A DNA stretch of 64,000 nt, from the NCBI GenBank assembly GCA_036768485.1, contig JAVLUZ010000513.1, positions 1,451,413 to 1,515,412 on the forward strand. Direction: 5' to 3'. Numbering within the stretch: position 1 is the stretch's first letter; each line of letters starts with the position of its first letter. The notes under the pieces are model-generated. The model saw nothing but the letters and a program-made list of their open reading frames with translations. It had not been told where the DNA came from and searched no databases. The translations under genes were made by a program, and so were the position numbers. The DNA is from Mermis nigrescens. Lineage: Eukaryota; Nematoda; Enoplea; Mermithida; Mermithidae. Below are positions 1-8,419 of this stretch, piece after piece.

Positions 1-125
1 CCCAGTTCCGTTGAAAGTTTCTCCGACTTGGGGTAGTCCAAAGTGCCGTAACCAGGGTTCCAAAAGAAGGGCACATCAGGGTCAAAACCCCCAACTCCGT
101 TTCTGGCAAAATCTTACGCATGGAA
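1..125 (+). repeat. Isolated unit of the ~182-bp satellite
   Basis: This stretch holds one partial unit of the satellite that continues from 546 onward; the shared marker AGTCCAAAGTGCCG is at about 35. It is separated from the main array by a 420-bp insertion of a dispersed repeat. Confidence 0.7.
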
Positions 126-545
126 GCAGCGTTTTTTTGTATTCAGTAAAGATTTTTCCCGACGTACAAAAACTTTTTGGGACTGTCTTTGTGCATGTAC
201 AACAATTTTTGGGAAGTCAAAAATTGCAAAAAAAGGTCTAAAATTCGAAAAAATTTTTGGCGCTTCGCACCGAAATGAGTAATTGTGTGTTATATATAGC
301 TTTATAATTCCAGAAATTGCATTCAAACGGAAAAATGTCAAATTTTTTGGCGCTTCACGCCGTTTTAAGACAATTCTTGGTGATTTTTGCTTTTAGAGAC
401 CCAGAAATTAGCTAAAATACTCTACCAAAAGTCGAACAACTCTGTTTTTACAACACTAAAATTGCTACTGTACCATATTTTAGTACACAAAAATTTGCAT
501 GTACAAAATGTACACAGACTTTTGGGGACCATCTTTGTACATGTA
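126..545 (+). repeat. Dispersed hAT-family internal segment
   Basis: The sequence is closely similar to 46134-46570, the interior of the hAT-type element at 45746-46797, including the run TTTTTTTGTATTC and the trait hairpin GGCGCTTCGCACC. It interrupts the satellite array between one unit and the rest. No clear terminal repeats or target-site duplication could be assigned, so it is a truncated copy or a co-amplified piece of the array. Confidence 0.6.
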
Positions 546-1975
546 CAAACGGGGGCAGTCAAAGTGCCGGAACCGGGTTCCGTCAGTAGGGCTCATCAGG
601 GTCAACACCCCCAACCCAGTTTTGGCGAAATTTTACCCATAGAAAGGGGGTTTAAGGACTAGGAAATTTAGTAGCTCATTATTCATACATGTAGCTGACC
701 CCAGTCCTGTCGGGTGTTTCTCCGCTCTGAGGGTAGTCCAAAGTGGCGGAACTGGGGTTCCCCAAGTAGGACCCATAAGGGTCACCACCCGCAACCCCGT
801 TTCCGGCAAAATTTTACCCATGGAAGGGGGTTTAGGGGCACGGAAACGGAGCACCTCATTATTCATATATGTATGTAGCTGACCCCGGTTCCGTTGTGGG
901 TTTCTTCGCACCTGGGGTTGGTCCAAAGTGGCGGAACTGGGTTTCCCAAAGTAGGACCTATTAATGTGAACACCCCCAACCCCGTTTCCGGCAAAATTTC
1001 TCCCACTGAAGGGGTTTAGGAACTCAGAAACAGGGTACCTCATTATTTATATGAGAAACCCTGGTTCTGTCAGGGGTTTTTCCGCCCTGGAAGTAGTCCA
1101 AAGTGCCGGAACCGGGGTCGCAAGTAGGGCCCATCAGGGTCATCAACACCCCAACCCCTTTTCCAAAAATTTTTCATTTACTGAAGGAGGGTTTAGGGGC
1201 TTGGAAAAGGGGTACCACATAATTCAAATGTGAAGCTGTACCCTGTTCCGTCGGGGGTTTCTTCGCTCTGAGGGCAGTCCAAGGTGTCGTAGCCGGGGTT
1301 CACCAAGTAGGACCTATTAACCCTCCCGTTCCCGTGAACTAGGACGGCGTCCTAGCTGATCACTTTTTCTGCAATTTATTTCATTGTATGTTTTGTATGA
1401 CTGCAAAACTTTGTCTAGCTTCATTTTAGACCTAGTTACATCTTTTGAAATATTCAAGCTAGTAAATATGATTATACATCCTAAAAATTGGCATTATTTT
1501 CATGATTATCACATAAAAGCTTAAATTACAAAAAAAGTTTTGGCCAATGATTTGTACAAGATTGGTGGGCTTCTGCTTTTTAATCAGCTACTACAGTCTT
1601 AAAATGATATTTTCGTCAACTAAAATATACTATTTGTATTTGTTTTATGCATGTACACCTCATGCTTATGCTTAAGTATTATAGCGGTTTTTTACTTATA
1701 ACTTCTTACAAAGTTACTTAAGCAAAAAATGATAGACATATTCGGAAAGAGCATAAAAACTGCACAAAATGATACTAATATTTGCTATTTTGAGTGAGAC
1801 TAAGTACATTTTAACCAGGCCAGGACAGCGTCCTAGCACAGGAACCTTTGACTCCACAAAACACGCGGGAATGCCAGGGTTAATGTGAATACCCTCAACC
1901 CTGTTTCCAGCAAAATTTCTCCCAATCAAGGGGGGTTTAGGGGCTCAAAATGGGGTACCCCACTATTCAAATATG
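546..1975 (+). repeat. ~182-bp satellite array, forward arm
   Basis: A GC-richer tandem repeat whose marker GTCCAAAGTG recurs at about 551, 733, 916, 1098 and 1278, a period of 180-183 bp. Each unit carries CATCAGGGTCA-type, CCCCAACCCCGTTTCCGGC-type and TTCATATATGTA-type blocks. The array is interrupted at 1321-1879 by a piggyBac-type element. The short ORFs running through it change from unit to unit and do not look coding. Confidence 0.9.
1321..1879. mobile_element. piggyBac-type non-autonomous element, copy 1 (TTAA target)
   Basis: A 559-bp element flanked by TTAA on both sides (1317-1320 and 1880-1883). The ends are inverted repeats starting CCCTCCCGTTCCCGTG on the left and, read inward from the right, CCCTGGCATTCCCGCG; just inside each end lies the palindrome-like block CTAGGACGGCGTCCTAG or its variant. 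The undisturbed satellite unit at 952-968 reads straight through ACCTATTAATGTGAA, which is the empty site for this insertion. TTAA duplication and CCC-starting termini are the hallmark of piggyBac. No transposase is encoded. A second copy lies at 36411-36967 in opposite orientation. Confidence 0.88.
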
Positions 1976-1979
1976 TACA

Positions 1980-3000
1980 TGGGTAAAAGTTTGGCTGGAA
2001 ACGGGGTTGGGGGTGTTGACCTTAATGAGTCCTACTTGTGAATACCCGGTTCTGCCACTTTGGACCACTCCTAGGGCAGAGAAACCCTGAATGAACCGGG
2101 GTCAGTTACATATATGAATAATGAGCTACTATGTTTCCTAGTCCCTAAACCCCCATTCTATGGGTAACATTTTTCTGAAAATGGGGTTGGGGGTCTTGAA
2201 CCTGATGGGCTCTACTTATGGAACCCCGGTTCCAGCACTTTGGACTACCCCAGGGTGGAGAAACCACCAACGGAGCAGGGGTCGGCTACATATATGAATA
2301 ATGGGGTACCCTGTTTCCGAGCCCCTAAACCCCTCATTCAGTGGGAGAAAATTGGCTGAAAACGAGGTTGGGGTGTTCACCCTGATGGGCCCTACTTGAG
2401 GAACCCTGCTTCCAGCACTTTGGACCACCCCCAGGGCAAGAGAAACCCCGATGGAACTGGGGTCAGCTTCACATATAAATAATGGGGTACCTGTTTCCGA
2501 GCCCCTAAATTCCCCTTCAGTGGGTGAAATTCAGCCGGAAACGGGGTTAGGGGTGTTGACCCTGATGGACCCTACTTGGGGAACCGCGGTTCTGGCACTT
2601 TGGACCACTCCCAGGGCAGGAGAAGCCACCGATGGAACCGGGGTCAGCTACATATATGAATAATGGGGTACCATGTTTCCGAGCCCCTAAACCCCACTTC
2701 AGTGGGAAAACATAGCTGGAAACAAGGTTAGGGGTGTTCACACTGATGGGCCCTACTTGGGAACCCCGCTTCCAGCACTTTGGACCACCCCCAGGGCGGA
2801 GAAACCCCCGTTGGAACCGGGGTCAGCTTCACATATAAATAATGGGGTACCCATTTCCGAGACCCCTAAACTCCCCTTCAGTGGGTGAAATTCAGCCGGA
2901 AACGGGGTTAGGGGTGTTGAACCTGATGGGTTCTACTTGGGGAACCCTGTTTCCGGCTCTTTGGATTACCCTCAGAGCAGAGAAACCCCCAAGGGAACTG
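1980..3000 (-). repeat. 180-bp satellite array, inverted arm
   Basis: The same satellite as the forward arm but on the opposite strand: the reverse marker CACTTTGGAC is at 2056, 2236, 2416, 2596 and 2776, with a degenerate copy at 2957, a period of exactly 180 bp. The two arms meet head to head near 1975-1985. The right edge fades into a short TTTCCG-rich stretch at 3020-3080. Confidence 0.9.
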
Positions 3001-3222
3001 TGTGCAAAATACTATGACTACGTTTCCGTTTCCATATTTTGCCCATCGTTTCTGTTTCCATTTCCGTTTCTGGATTTCACCCACACCCTCGATATACAGG
3101 CACTAAGTTGGGCCGCACTTTGTAGGGTTTAAACAATCATTTTCTTTTCTTTTCTTATATTACAGTAAAACATGAATCCGTCTAAATGTATTTCACGGAT
3201 TACGTGCTAACTTATGTACATA
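3001..3222. other. Edge sequence between satellite and GATAAA foldback
   Basis: It contains a (TTTCCR)-like run at 3020-3080 and ordinary AT-rich sequence. No gene is seen. The left terminus of the virus-like element may lie here or within the next 400 bases. Confidence 0.4.
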
Positions 3223-3408
3223 CTTTATCTTTTTTAGCAAGATAAATTCCTATCAAAAAGATAAAGATAAAGTTAAAGATAGCCTGTGATTTTCCTAAAA
3301 GATAAAGATAAAGATAAAGATAAAATAAAGAAATTGACAAGATAAAGATAAAGATATCTTTATCTTTATCTTTATCTTGCTAAAAAGATAAAGATAAAGA
3401 TATCTTTT
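3223..3408. repeat. GATAAA hexamer repeat with inverted ends
   Basis: Runs of AAAGATA/GATAAA occur on both strands. The block TATCTTTTTTAGCAAGATAAA at 3225-3245 is repeated inverted at 3371-3390, and the centre contains a GATATC-centred palindrome of the hexamer. It is a small foldback unit, possibly a MITE, just outside the virus-like cassette. Confidence 0.75.
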
Positions 3409-3631
3409 ACAACGTTAGCTACTACCACCGCATGCTCTCAAACGCTATCAATAATTGCTGTGCATATGATAATTTATTCCTTTCTCTACACCTTGGTCCA
3501 GTTACCCTTTCATACAAGAATACACTGCAACTGGTTCAAGCATTAAATTCAACAATAAATAAAAAGACAGATCTGATTGGTACATTTCATTAATTCATTG
3601 TGCTTCGCAATATTTGGTTGGTTCTTCAAAA

Positions 3632-4085
3632 ATGGTCTCGGCAACTTTTGAATTGTTCGTCAGATTGGTTCACAATAAAGTAAAAGGTAAGCTTAAATTT
3701 TGAATAAGTTAGAAATTTTGTGTACAAAGATTTATTTTTAATAGGAATGATTCTGTCAAACGAAGAGAAAAAGAAACTCGCTGATTTGTTTTGGACCAGA
3801 TTTACGCGCGAAGCAAAAGCATCACATAAAGAACTGGCGAGGGATTACAATACACTCAACGAGTTTCGTGGGCATAAGCGCATTTCAAACTTTTGGTACT
3901 TTGCGATTCAGCTCACAAAGAAAATGCAGCAACGTCAAATACATGCTGATTTTGTAGAAGAATTGTACAATGGTGTACTGCGAGATGTGAAATGTGATTT
4001 TTCTCTGTTCAATGATTGCAGTATTGTACAGCGCGAAAAGTTATTTTTGGAAATTTTCAAGGATGAGGCTACGTTTTTGCTATAA
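3632..4085 (+). CDS. Small protein of the virus-like element, two exons (unknown function)
   Basis: The gene appears to have two exons: 3632-3686 starting at an ATG, and 3745-4085 ending in TAA. The 58-nt intron begins GTAAGC and ends AATAG after a T-rich tract; joining keeps the frame open, giving about 131 residues. The unspliced reading frame has no good ATG upstream of 3747. The protein is mostly charged helix, with KEL and RRN-type patches and a conserved-looking middle (RISNFWYFAIQLTKKM). I do not recognise a domain. It opens the gene cluster 53 nt before the next ORF, with an AATAAA at about 4085 just after its stop. An alternative is a 113-residue protein starting at the ATG at 3747. 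Confidence 0.65.
3687..3744 (+). other. Predicted 58-nt intron
   Basis: The donor is AAAAG|GTAAGC and the acceptor TTTTTAATAG|GAATG. It has an in-frame stop in the upstream frame and restores an open frame when removed, which supports real splicing in the element's first gene. Confidence 0.6.
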
Positions 4086-4138
4086 ATAAACAGTTTAATT
4101 GATTATTTGTTATTCTTGCATCTAGTGATTGGCTTAGT

Positions 4139-4480
4139 ATGTCGCATCGCTTGCGAAATCATCTTGATGAATTAAAGGTATTGTCCAAGTGTAGTCCTTG
4201 TCAACGCATTACATATTTAAAGGGAGCGAGTAAAGATTTGATTTATTGCATTTCGGATATTTGTTTTAACTTGTTACGAGGTAATATTCCATTATCTTTG
4301 CAGCAAAAGAAACAACTTAAACGTCATAAACGAGAAATCCGGTACTTGGGCTCCAAAAAAGGAACCACTTTACTCAAAAAACGCAGAATTATTCAAAAAG
4401 GCGGATTTCTACCATTAATATTAGGTCCATTACTCAGTATTGCCGGTAATTTACTAGCAGACATTATTACAAAAAGATGA
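4139..4480 (+). CDS. Small protein with hydrophobic C-terminal tail (virus-like element family)
   Basis: A 113-residue protein: helical N-terminal half (RNHLDELKVLSKCSP), a middle with the pattern IPLSLQQKKQLKRHKREIR, a basic linker, then a glycine-started hydrophobic tail GGFLPLILGPLLSIAGNLL. Proteins of this layout (an NxPLSxxQKKxLxxHK block followed by KGGFLP and a hydrophobic end) are common in invertebrate genomes next to F54H12.2-type genes; this is from general knowledge of the family, not a search. The tail could be membrane-active, as in adenovirus pVI-like proteins, but that is inference. Its stop codon overlaps the next start as ATGA. Confidence 0.75.
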   Translation: MSHRLRNHLDELKVLSKCSPCQRITYLKGASKDLIYCISDICFNLLRGNIPLSLQQKKQLKRHKREIRYLGSKKGTTLLKKRRIIQKGGFLPLILGPLLSIAGNLLADIITKR

Positions 4481-5457
4481 AATTTGCAAAGAAGATGGTT
4501 TTGGTTCCTCAAGATGTATTTTCGAATCAATCTAGTACTGAAAAATCCCCAATCCAAAAACAGATTGATGAATTTAAAACTGAACTTCAAAAAATTTTAA
4601 ATAGCAAAGAGAGCCCTGAGCGACAATTTCAGTTGTACTCACAGCTATTTACTCGCTATTTAAATTTAGAAGCTGAAAAACAACAACCGCAGCCTTTTAT
4701 CCTTAAGGAAGAAGAAGAAAAATTAGAACCAGATTGGTACGAATCAGTACTAAGAGATTTGCCAAAAAGTAAGCAGAAGAAGGCAAAACTTTTAGTATCG
4801 CATATTCAACATAGCAAATTAATCAATATTAATGATAATGGTGAAATTGCAATCAAAGGGCAAACAATTCCCAATTCTCGCATTATTGATTTAATTAATG
4901 ATTTTAGTAGAGAACGTACTAATACCGCCAAACCCCCCATTGGTGCCGAGGAATTGGCTCAAGCCCTGTCTATGGAACAAATTCCACTAGACTATATTGG
5001 GAATCCAAATAGACTTAAAATGATTAATGACAAAATGGAGTACGATGAACCATTGCAAGAAGAGTCGAGTGGCGTAAAACGCAAATTGCAATTGGAAGAA
5101 CCATTAGCAAAAAGAAGAATTAATACTGAGGAGCCAATTGCCTTCAAATCAAAAAGAAGGCAACGTAGACCAAAATCAAAAGAACAGCTATATAAGCTAC
5201 CACCACCCCCAACATCCATACCCGAATGGGAGTGGCGCTTCAAGCGCAAATTCAAAGATTCGTTAATACCCTCAGTAAAAAGATTTAAGAAGGAACTGAT
5301 GCGCAAGCGTAAGATCAGTTTACCAGAGAGGCGTTTGGAAAAACGTTTTAAACATGAACCAATACGTCATAAGCGCAAACTAGAACTTATGACTGCTGCA
5401 AGAAGTTCATTACCAAAACGATTAAAGTACTCTCCTTTGTACAAGGATGACGATTAA
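4477..5457 (+). CDS. Basic 326-aa protein, putative core/DNA-binding protein of the element
   Basis: A single open frame of 326 residues beginning at an ATG that overlaps the previous stop (ATGA). Residues 1-80 are charged and helical. About 85-175 hold a compact domain with the ordered motif LPKSKQKKAKLL, then NDNGEIAIKGQTIPNSRI and a closing IPLDYIGNP. About 200-326 are strongly basic, with repeated KRRI, KSKRRQRRPKSK and LPERRLEKRFK stretches plus a proline run PPPPTS. The middle domain resembles uncharacterised proteins I recall from other invertebrate elements of this kind. The basic tail suggests DNA packing or nuclear targeting. The function is unproven. Next gene: the integrase, preceded by a TATA box. 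Confidence 0.75.
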   Translation: MKFAKKMVLVPQDVFSNQSSTEKSPIQKQIDEFKTELQKILNSKESPERQFQLYSQLFTRYLNLEAEKQQPQPFILKEEEEKLEPDWYESVLRDLPKSKQKKAKLLVSHIQHSKLININDNGEIAIKGQTIPNSRIIDLINDFSRERTNTAKPPIGAEELAQALSMEQIPLDYIGNPNRLKMINDKMEYDEPLQEESSGVKRKLQLEEPLAKRRINTEEPIAFKSKRRQRRPKSKEQLYKLPPPPTSIPEWEWRFKRKFKDSLIPSVKRFKKELMRKRKISLPERRLEKRFKHEPIRHKRKLELMTAARSSLPKRLKYSPLYKDDD

Positions 5458-5464
5458 AAAATTT

Positions 5465-5472
5465 TATATAAA
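5465..5472 (+). promoter_or_regulatory. TATA box before the integrase
   Basis: TATATAAA lies 40 nt before the integrase ATG. A seven-codon upstream ORF (5491-5511, ATG to TGA) ends one base before that ATG. The same octamer precedes the penton-like gene and a related one precedes the PC4-like gene, so the element seems to carry its own promoters. Confidence 0.55.
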
Positions 5473-5512
5473 AGAATCAATATTGCAAAAATGATTCATA
5501 TTACTAGTTGAA

Positions 5513-6588
5513 ATGAACAAAAAACGGTTGTTTGAATCCATTTACAAAAATTTGGATAATCCATCTTCTTTTGCGAGTGTGAAATTGTTATATAGTGCTG
5601 CTAAGGTGAAAGATCCCTCGATTACTTTAAATCAAGTCAAAAAATGGTTATCTGCGCAAGATACGTATACCCTACATAAACAGGCTTATAAAAAATTTAA
5701 GCGAAATAAAATTTTCGTGTTTGATATTGATCATCAATGGGAATTGGATCTTGCCGATCTGACTTCACTCAAGGATTACAATGATGGTTTTAAATTTATT
5801 CTTACATGCATTGATGTATTGAGCAAATATGCGTGGGCGCAACCAATGAAAAATAAATCTGGTGCTAATGTTGCCCATGCTTTCAAGAGCATACTTGCTG
5901 ATGGACGTAAACCGTGGCGTATTCGTACTGATAAGGGAAAGGAATTCCTCAATCACGAATTTCAAAATTTGCTCAAATCGGAGAATATTGATTTTTTTAC
6001 ATCTCAGAATGAAGATATTAAATGTGCTATTGTAGAGAGATTTAATCGTACGCTAAAAAATAGAATGTACCGTTATTTTACCAAAAATGCAACATACAAA
6101 TGGATCAATATTCTGGATAAGTTGGTTCGAAACTATAATAACACTATTCACCGGTCAATTAGAATGAAACCCACGGATGTTAGTGTCGATAATGTTTGAC
6201 AAGTATTAAATACATTGTATGGAAAATTAAAACATAAAAAAAGCCCAAACTATCGATAAATGATTATGTGCGCATTTCCAAGTACCGTCAAATATTTGAC
6301 AAGAGCTATAAACCTCAATACACTGAAGAAATTTTTAGAATTTCTCACGTAATCAGTCACCAAACTGAGCCTGTATATAAACTAGTGGATTTGAGTGGTG
6401 AGGACATTGTTGGAACGTTTTACGAACGAGAGCTGCAGAAAATTAAGTATACTGAGAATCGTGCTTTCAAGATCGAAACTGTGTTAAAAAGACGACGATT
6501 GCAAGATGGGCAAGTTCAATTGTTGGTAAAGTGGTTTGGATATCCAGAAAAGTTTAACGAGTGGATTTTGGAATCCGATTTAGAATGA
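5513..6588 (+). pseudogene. Retroviral-type DDE integrase with chromodomain, broken
   Basis: The first part (5513-6199, 228 residues) contains an rve-type catalytic core. The candidate acidic triad is an aspartate in WELDLADL, an aspartate in IRTDKGKEF and, 34 residues later, a glutamate in AIVERFNRTLK. The second part (6268-6588) has a linker (RQIFDKSYKPQYTEEIF), then a chromodomain-like end with KWFGYPEKFNEWILESDLE. Such core-plus-chromodomain integrases occur in Polintons, Ginger elements and the C. elegans F54H12.3 protein. The two parts are separated by a TGA at 6197-6199 and a frame change near the A-run at about 6237-6243, so this copy should not make full-length enzyme. The residues around the breaks still read as family-like, so the damage is recent. 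The last codons overlap the protease ATG. Confidence 0.88.
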
Positions 6589-7097
6589 ATGGTGCTGAAA
6601 TTGCAAACATTGTCAGAAAAGATACCCTACTGAAACGTCTCTTTCTTGGCGTCTTTGCCAGTGATCAATTACCTTCGCAAATTCCATTCCGTCCATTGGC
6701 GCTGATCGCCAATACAGACACTCATAATCGAGCTGGGCAACACTGGGTTGCTTTTTATTTTGATCCAGATGGCAGCGTCAATTACTTTGATTCATTTGGA
6801 CTAGCGCCTTTTGTGGATTCATTTTTGTTATTTATGTCTAGAAATAGTAATACACAGTATTGTAATAAAACGCGTTACCAAAGTTCCTTTAGTGCCTCTT
6901 GTGGTTTGTACTGTATATTTTTCTTATTTCACTGTTGCAGAAATTTAAAAATTAGTACAGTTTTAGGATCCAATTTATTTCGTAATGATAGCATTGTGTG
7001 TGAATTCATGAATAATACTTATAACGCTTGTCCAACTACGTGTCGTTTTGATTCTTCGCAAATTTGTGTACCTTACTGGAAGATGAAATTTATATAA
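6585..7097 (+). CDS. Adenovirus-type cysteine protease (adenain-like, peptidase family C5)
   Basis: An intact frame of 171 residues from the ATG at 6585, which overlaps the integrase-frame stop (ATGA). The catalytic layout is clear: histidine in GQHWVAFYF, acidic residue in NYFDSFG, glutamine in RYQSSFSASCG and nucleophile cysteine in that SCG. Order and spacing match adenain and the Polinton/adintovirus proteases, which cut capsid and core precursors during virion maturation. The length is a little under adenovirus protease. Further cysteines (YCIFFLFHCCRN) lie in the following hydrophobic helix. It sits between integrase and capsid genes, as expected for a maturation enzyme. This is one of the best-supported calls in the window. 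Confidence 0.9.
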   Translation: MNGAEIANIVRKDTLLKRLFLGVFASDQLPSQIPFRPLALIANTDTHNRAGQHWVAFYFDPDGSVNYFDSFGLAPFVDSFLLFMSRNSNTQYCNKTRYQSSFSASCGLYCIFFLFHCCRNLKISTVLGSNLFRNDSIVCEFMNNTYNACPTTCRFDSSQICVPYWKMKFI

Positions 7098-7098
7098 A
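7091..7098 (+). promoter_or_regulatory. TATA box overlapping the protease stop
   Basis: TATATAAA spans the protease stop codon (7095-7097) and lies 44 nt before the ATG at 7143 of the penton-like gene. The overlap shows how tightly the element packs its genes. Confidence 0.5.
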
Positions 7099-7142
7099 GC
7101 GCGTTTGCTAGTGTTTTGATCATTTTAGTAAAAAATTTGCTT

Positions 7143-7940
7143 ATGGTCATGCAGGATTCTAATCAATTTTACATCACCCTACCCAGCAATACTGAAAAAG
7201 ATGGTACTGCTTCGAATTTTAGAGTAAAATTGCCTCATAGAGTTTTACTGGATGGCGATTGGGAAGTTGGCCTGGTAGAACTTATTTACCCGCATTCCTG
7301 GTATACAATTAAGCAGGGTGAAAATTATATCATGTTACAAATGGAGTCGAAATTTGAAAGAATAATTTTCCCCGCTGGAAATTACAAAACCATTGAGAGT
7401 CTTGTCAAGGTTATTAATACCGCTATTCAAAATGGTCTTAAACAAATGCAAAATAAAATTGATTATAACGCCATTCTGCGAATAGAGTATAATGCTTCAA
7501 CAAATCAGCTAATTTTTTTCCTTGATCCTACAATCATTAAGGGTGTTTATGCAAATAAACAACTATCTCGCATTTTGGGATTTGATCAAATAATATATCG
7601 ATTTACGTCGGACACTGAACCTATTCGGGTATACAGTACTAATGCACCTGATATAAACAAGCATAATATTGACACCATGTATGTTTACAGTAATATTGTA
7701 GAAAATCAAATTATTGGCAATATTGTGGCTCCATTACTGCGCATTATCGAAGTACAAGGAAAATTTGGTAGCATAATAAACAAAGTCTTTGATAATCCCC
7801 ATTACTTACCCCTTTTACTGAAAGACATAGCTTGGATTGAAATCAATATAAAGACCGATCTTGACGAATTTGTTTCATTTGAATTTGGAAAGACCATAGT
7901 AAAGCTTCATTTTCGTAAACGCTCTGCTTATTTTCAATAA
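7143..7940 (+). CDS. Penton/minor-capsid-like protein of the virus-like element
   Basis: An intact frame of about 266 residues from the ATG at 7143 (an in-frame ATG at 7149 is also possible). The N-terminus reads NQFYITLPSNTEKDGTASNF, followed by FRVKLPHRVLLDGDWEVGLV and ELIYPHSWYTI. This opening is shared by a widespread family in invertebrate genomes that travels with F54H12.2-type genes. The rest is beta-rich with alternating hydrophobics. By position between protease and capsid gene, and by the beta content, a penton or minor-capsid (single jelly-roll) role is likely; this is inference and needs structure prediction. An AATAAA overlaps the stop codon at 7937-7942. Confidence 0.72.
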   Translation: MVMQDSNQFYITLPSNTEKDGTASNFRVKLPHRVLLDGDWEVGLVELIYPHSWYTIKQGENYIMLQMESKFERIIFPAGNYKTIESLVKVINTAIQNGLKQMQNKIDYNAILRIEYNASTNQLIFFLDPTIIKGVYANKQLSRILGFDQIIYRFTSDTEPIRVYSTNAPDINKHNIDTMYVYSNIVENQIIGNIVAPLLRIIEVQGKFGSIINKVFDNPHYLPLLLKDIAWIEINIKTDLDEFVSFEFGKTIVKLHFRKRSAYFQ

Positions 7941-7948
7941 AAAAGAAA

Positions 7949-8417
7949 TGCATGTTATTTATGTGCCCGGCAGTGCCAATGATTGGTTGGAATATTACAA
8001 AAGCACATTATCCGAAAATCCTCAGTACCAATTGGGTGGCGCTATCAGAGGTTTCAAAGCTTATACTCCCTATCACAGGGGGAGGGGCTAGGCAGTTTTT
8101 TCAAGAGCCTATATCGATTAGCTCTACCTTTATTCAAAACTATTGGAAAGCATGCGTTAGTAAGCGGATCAAAAATTGCTGCCGATGTAGCCACGGGTCG
8201 TAAATTCAAAGAGAGCGCTATTGAGCATGGAAGGTCTGGCGCGGCTCAGGCGTTACGCGATACCGCCGACCGCATTCATCAATCTGGAAAGGGTATTGGC
8301 GTACGTAAAAGACAATCAAAAGTTAGAGTGCTTAAAAAGAGAAAGCGCAGCACAAAACCCTCATTTAGAAGAAACAAGCGACCTAAATCGGTTGGTTTGG
8401 ACGTTTTTGCCGACTAA
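7949..8417 (+). pseudogene. Small basic core/minor-capsid-like protein, frameshifted
   Basis: Translation from the ATG at 7949 begins MHVIYVPGSANDWLEYY and runs to a TAG at about 8088. From about 8080 the reading continues in another frame (ending at 8417) with LGSFFKSLYRLALPLFKTI, a helical middle (AADVATGRKFKESAIEHG) and a very basic tail (KRQSKVRVLKKRKRS). The change of frame falls in the G-rich run at about 8078-8092, so a one-base indel, natural or from sequencing, is the simplest reading. A glycine-rich start followed by SFFKSLYRLALPLFK is typical of the small protein between penton- and capsid-like genes in related elements. The hydrophobic helix and basic tail recall adenovirus minor core or pVI-like proteins; that function is inferred. 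Its stop is two bases before the capsid-like ATG. Confidence 0.72.
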
Positions 8418-8419
8418 TA

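Noticed and set aside
3223..3408. GATAAA foldback as the left terminal repeat of the virus-like element
   Set aside because: No inverted partner could be found beyond the last gene (10684-10930), and the repeat is self-complementary on its own.
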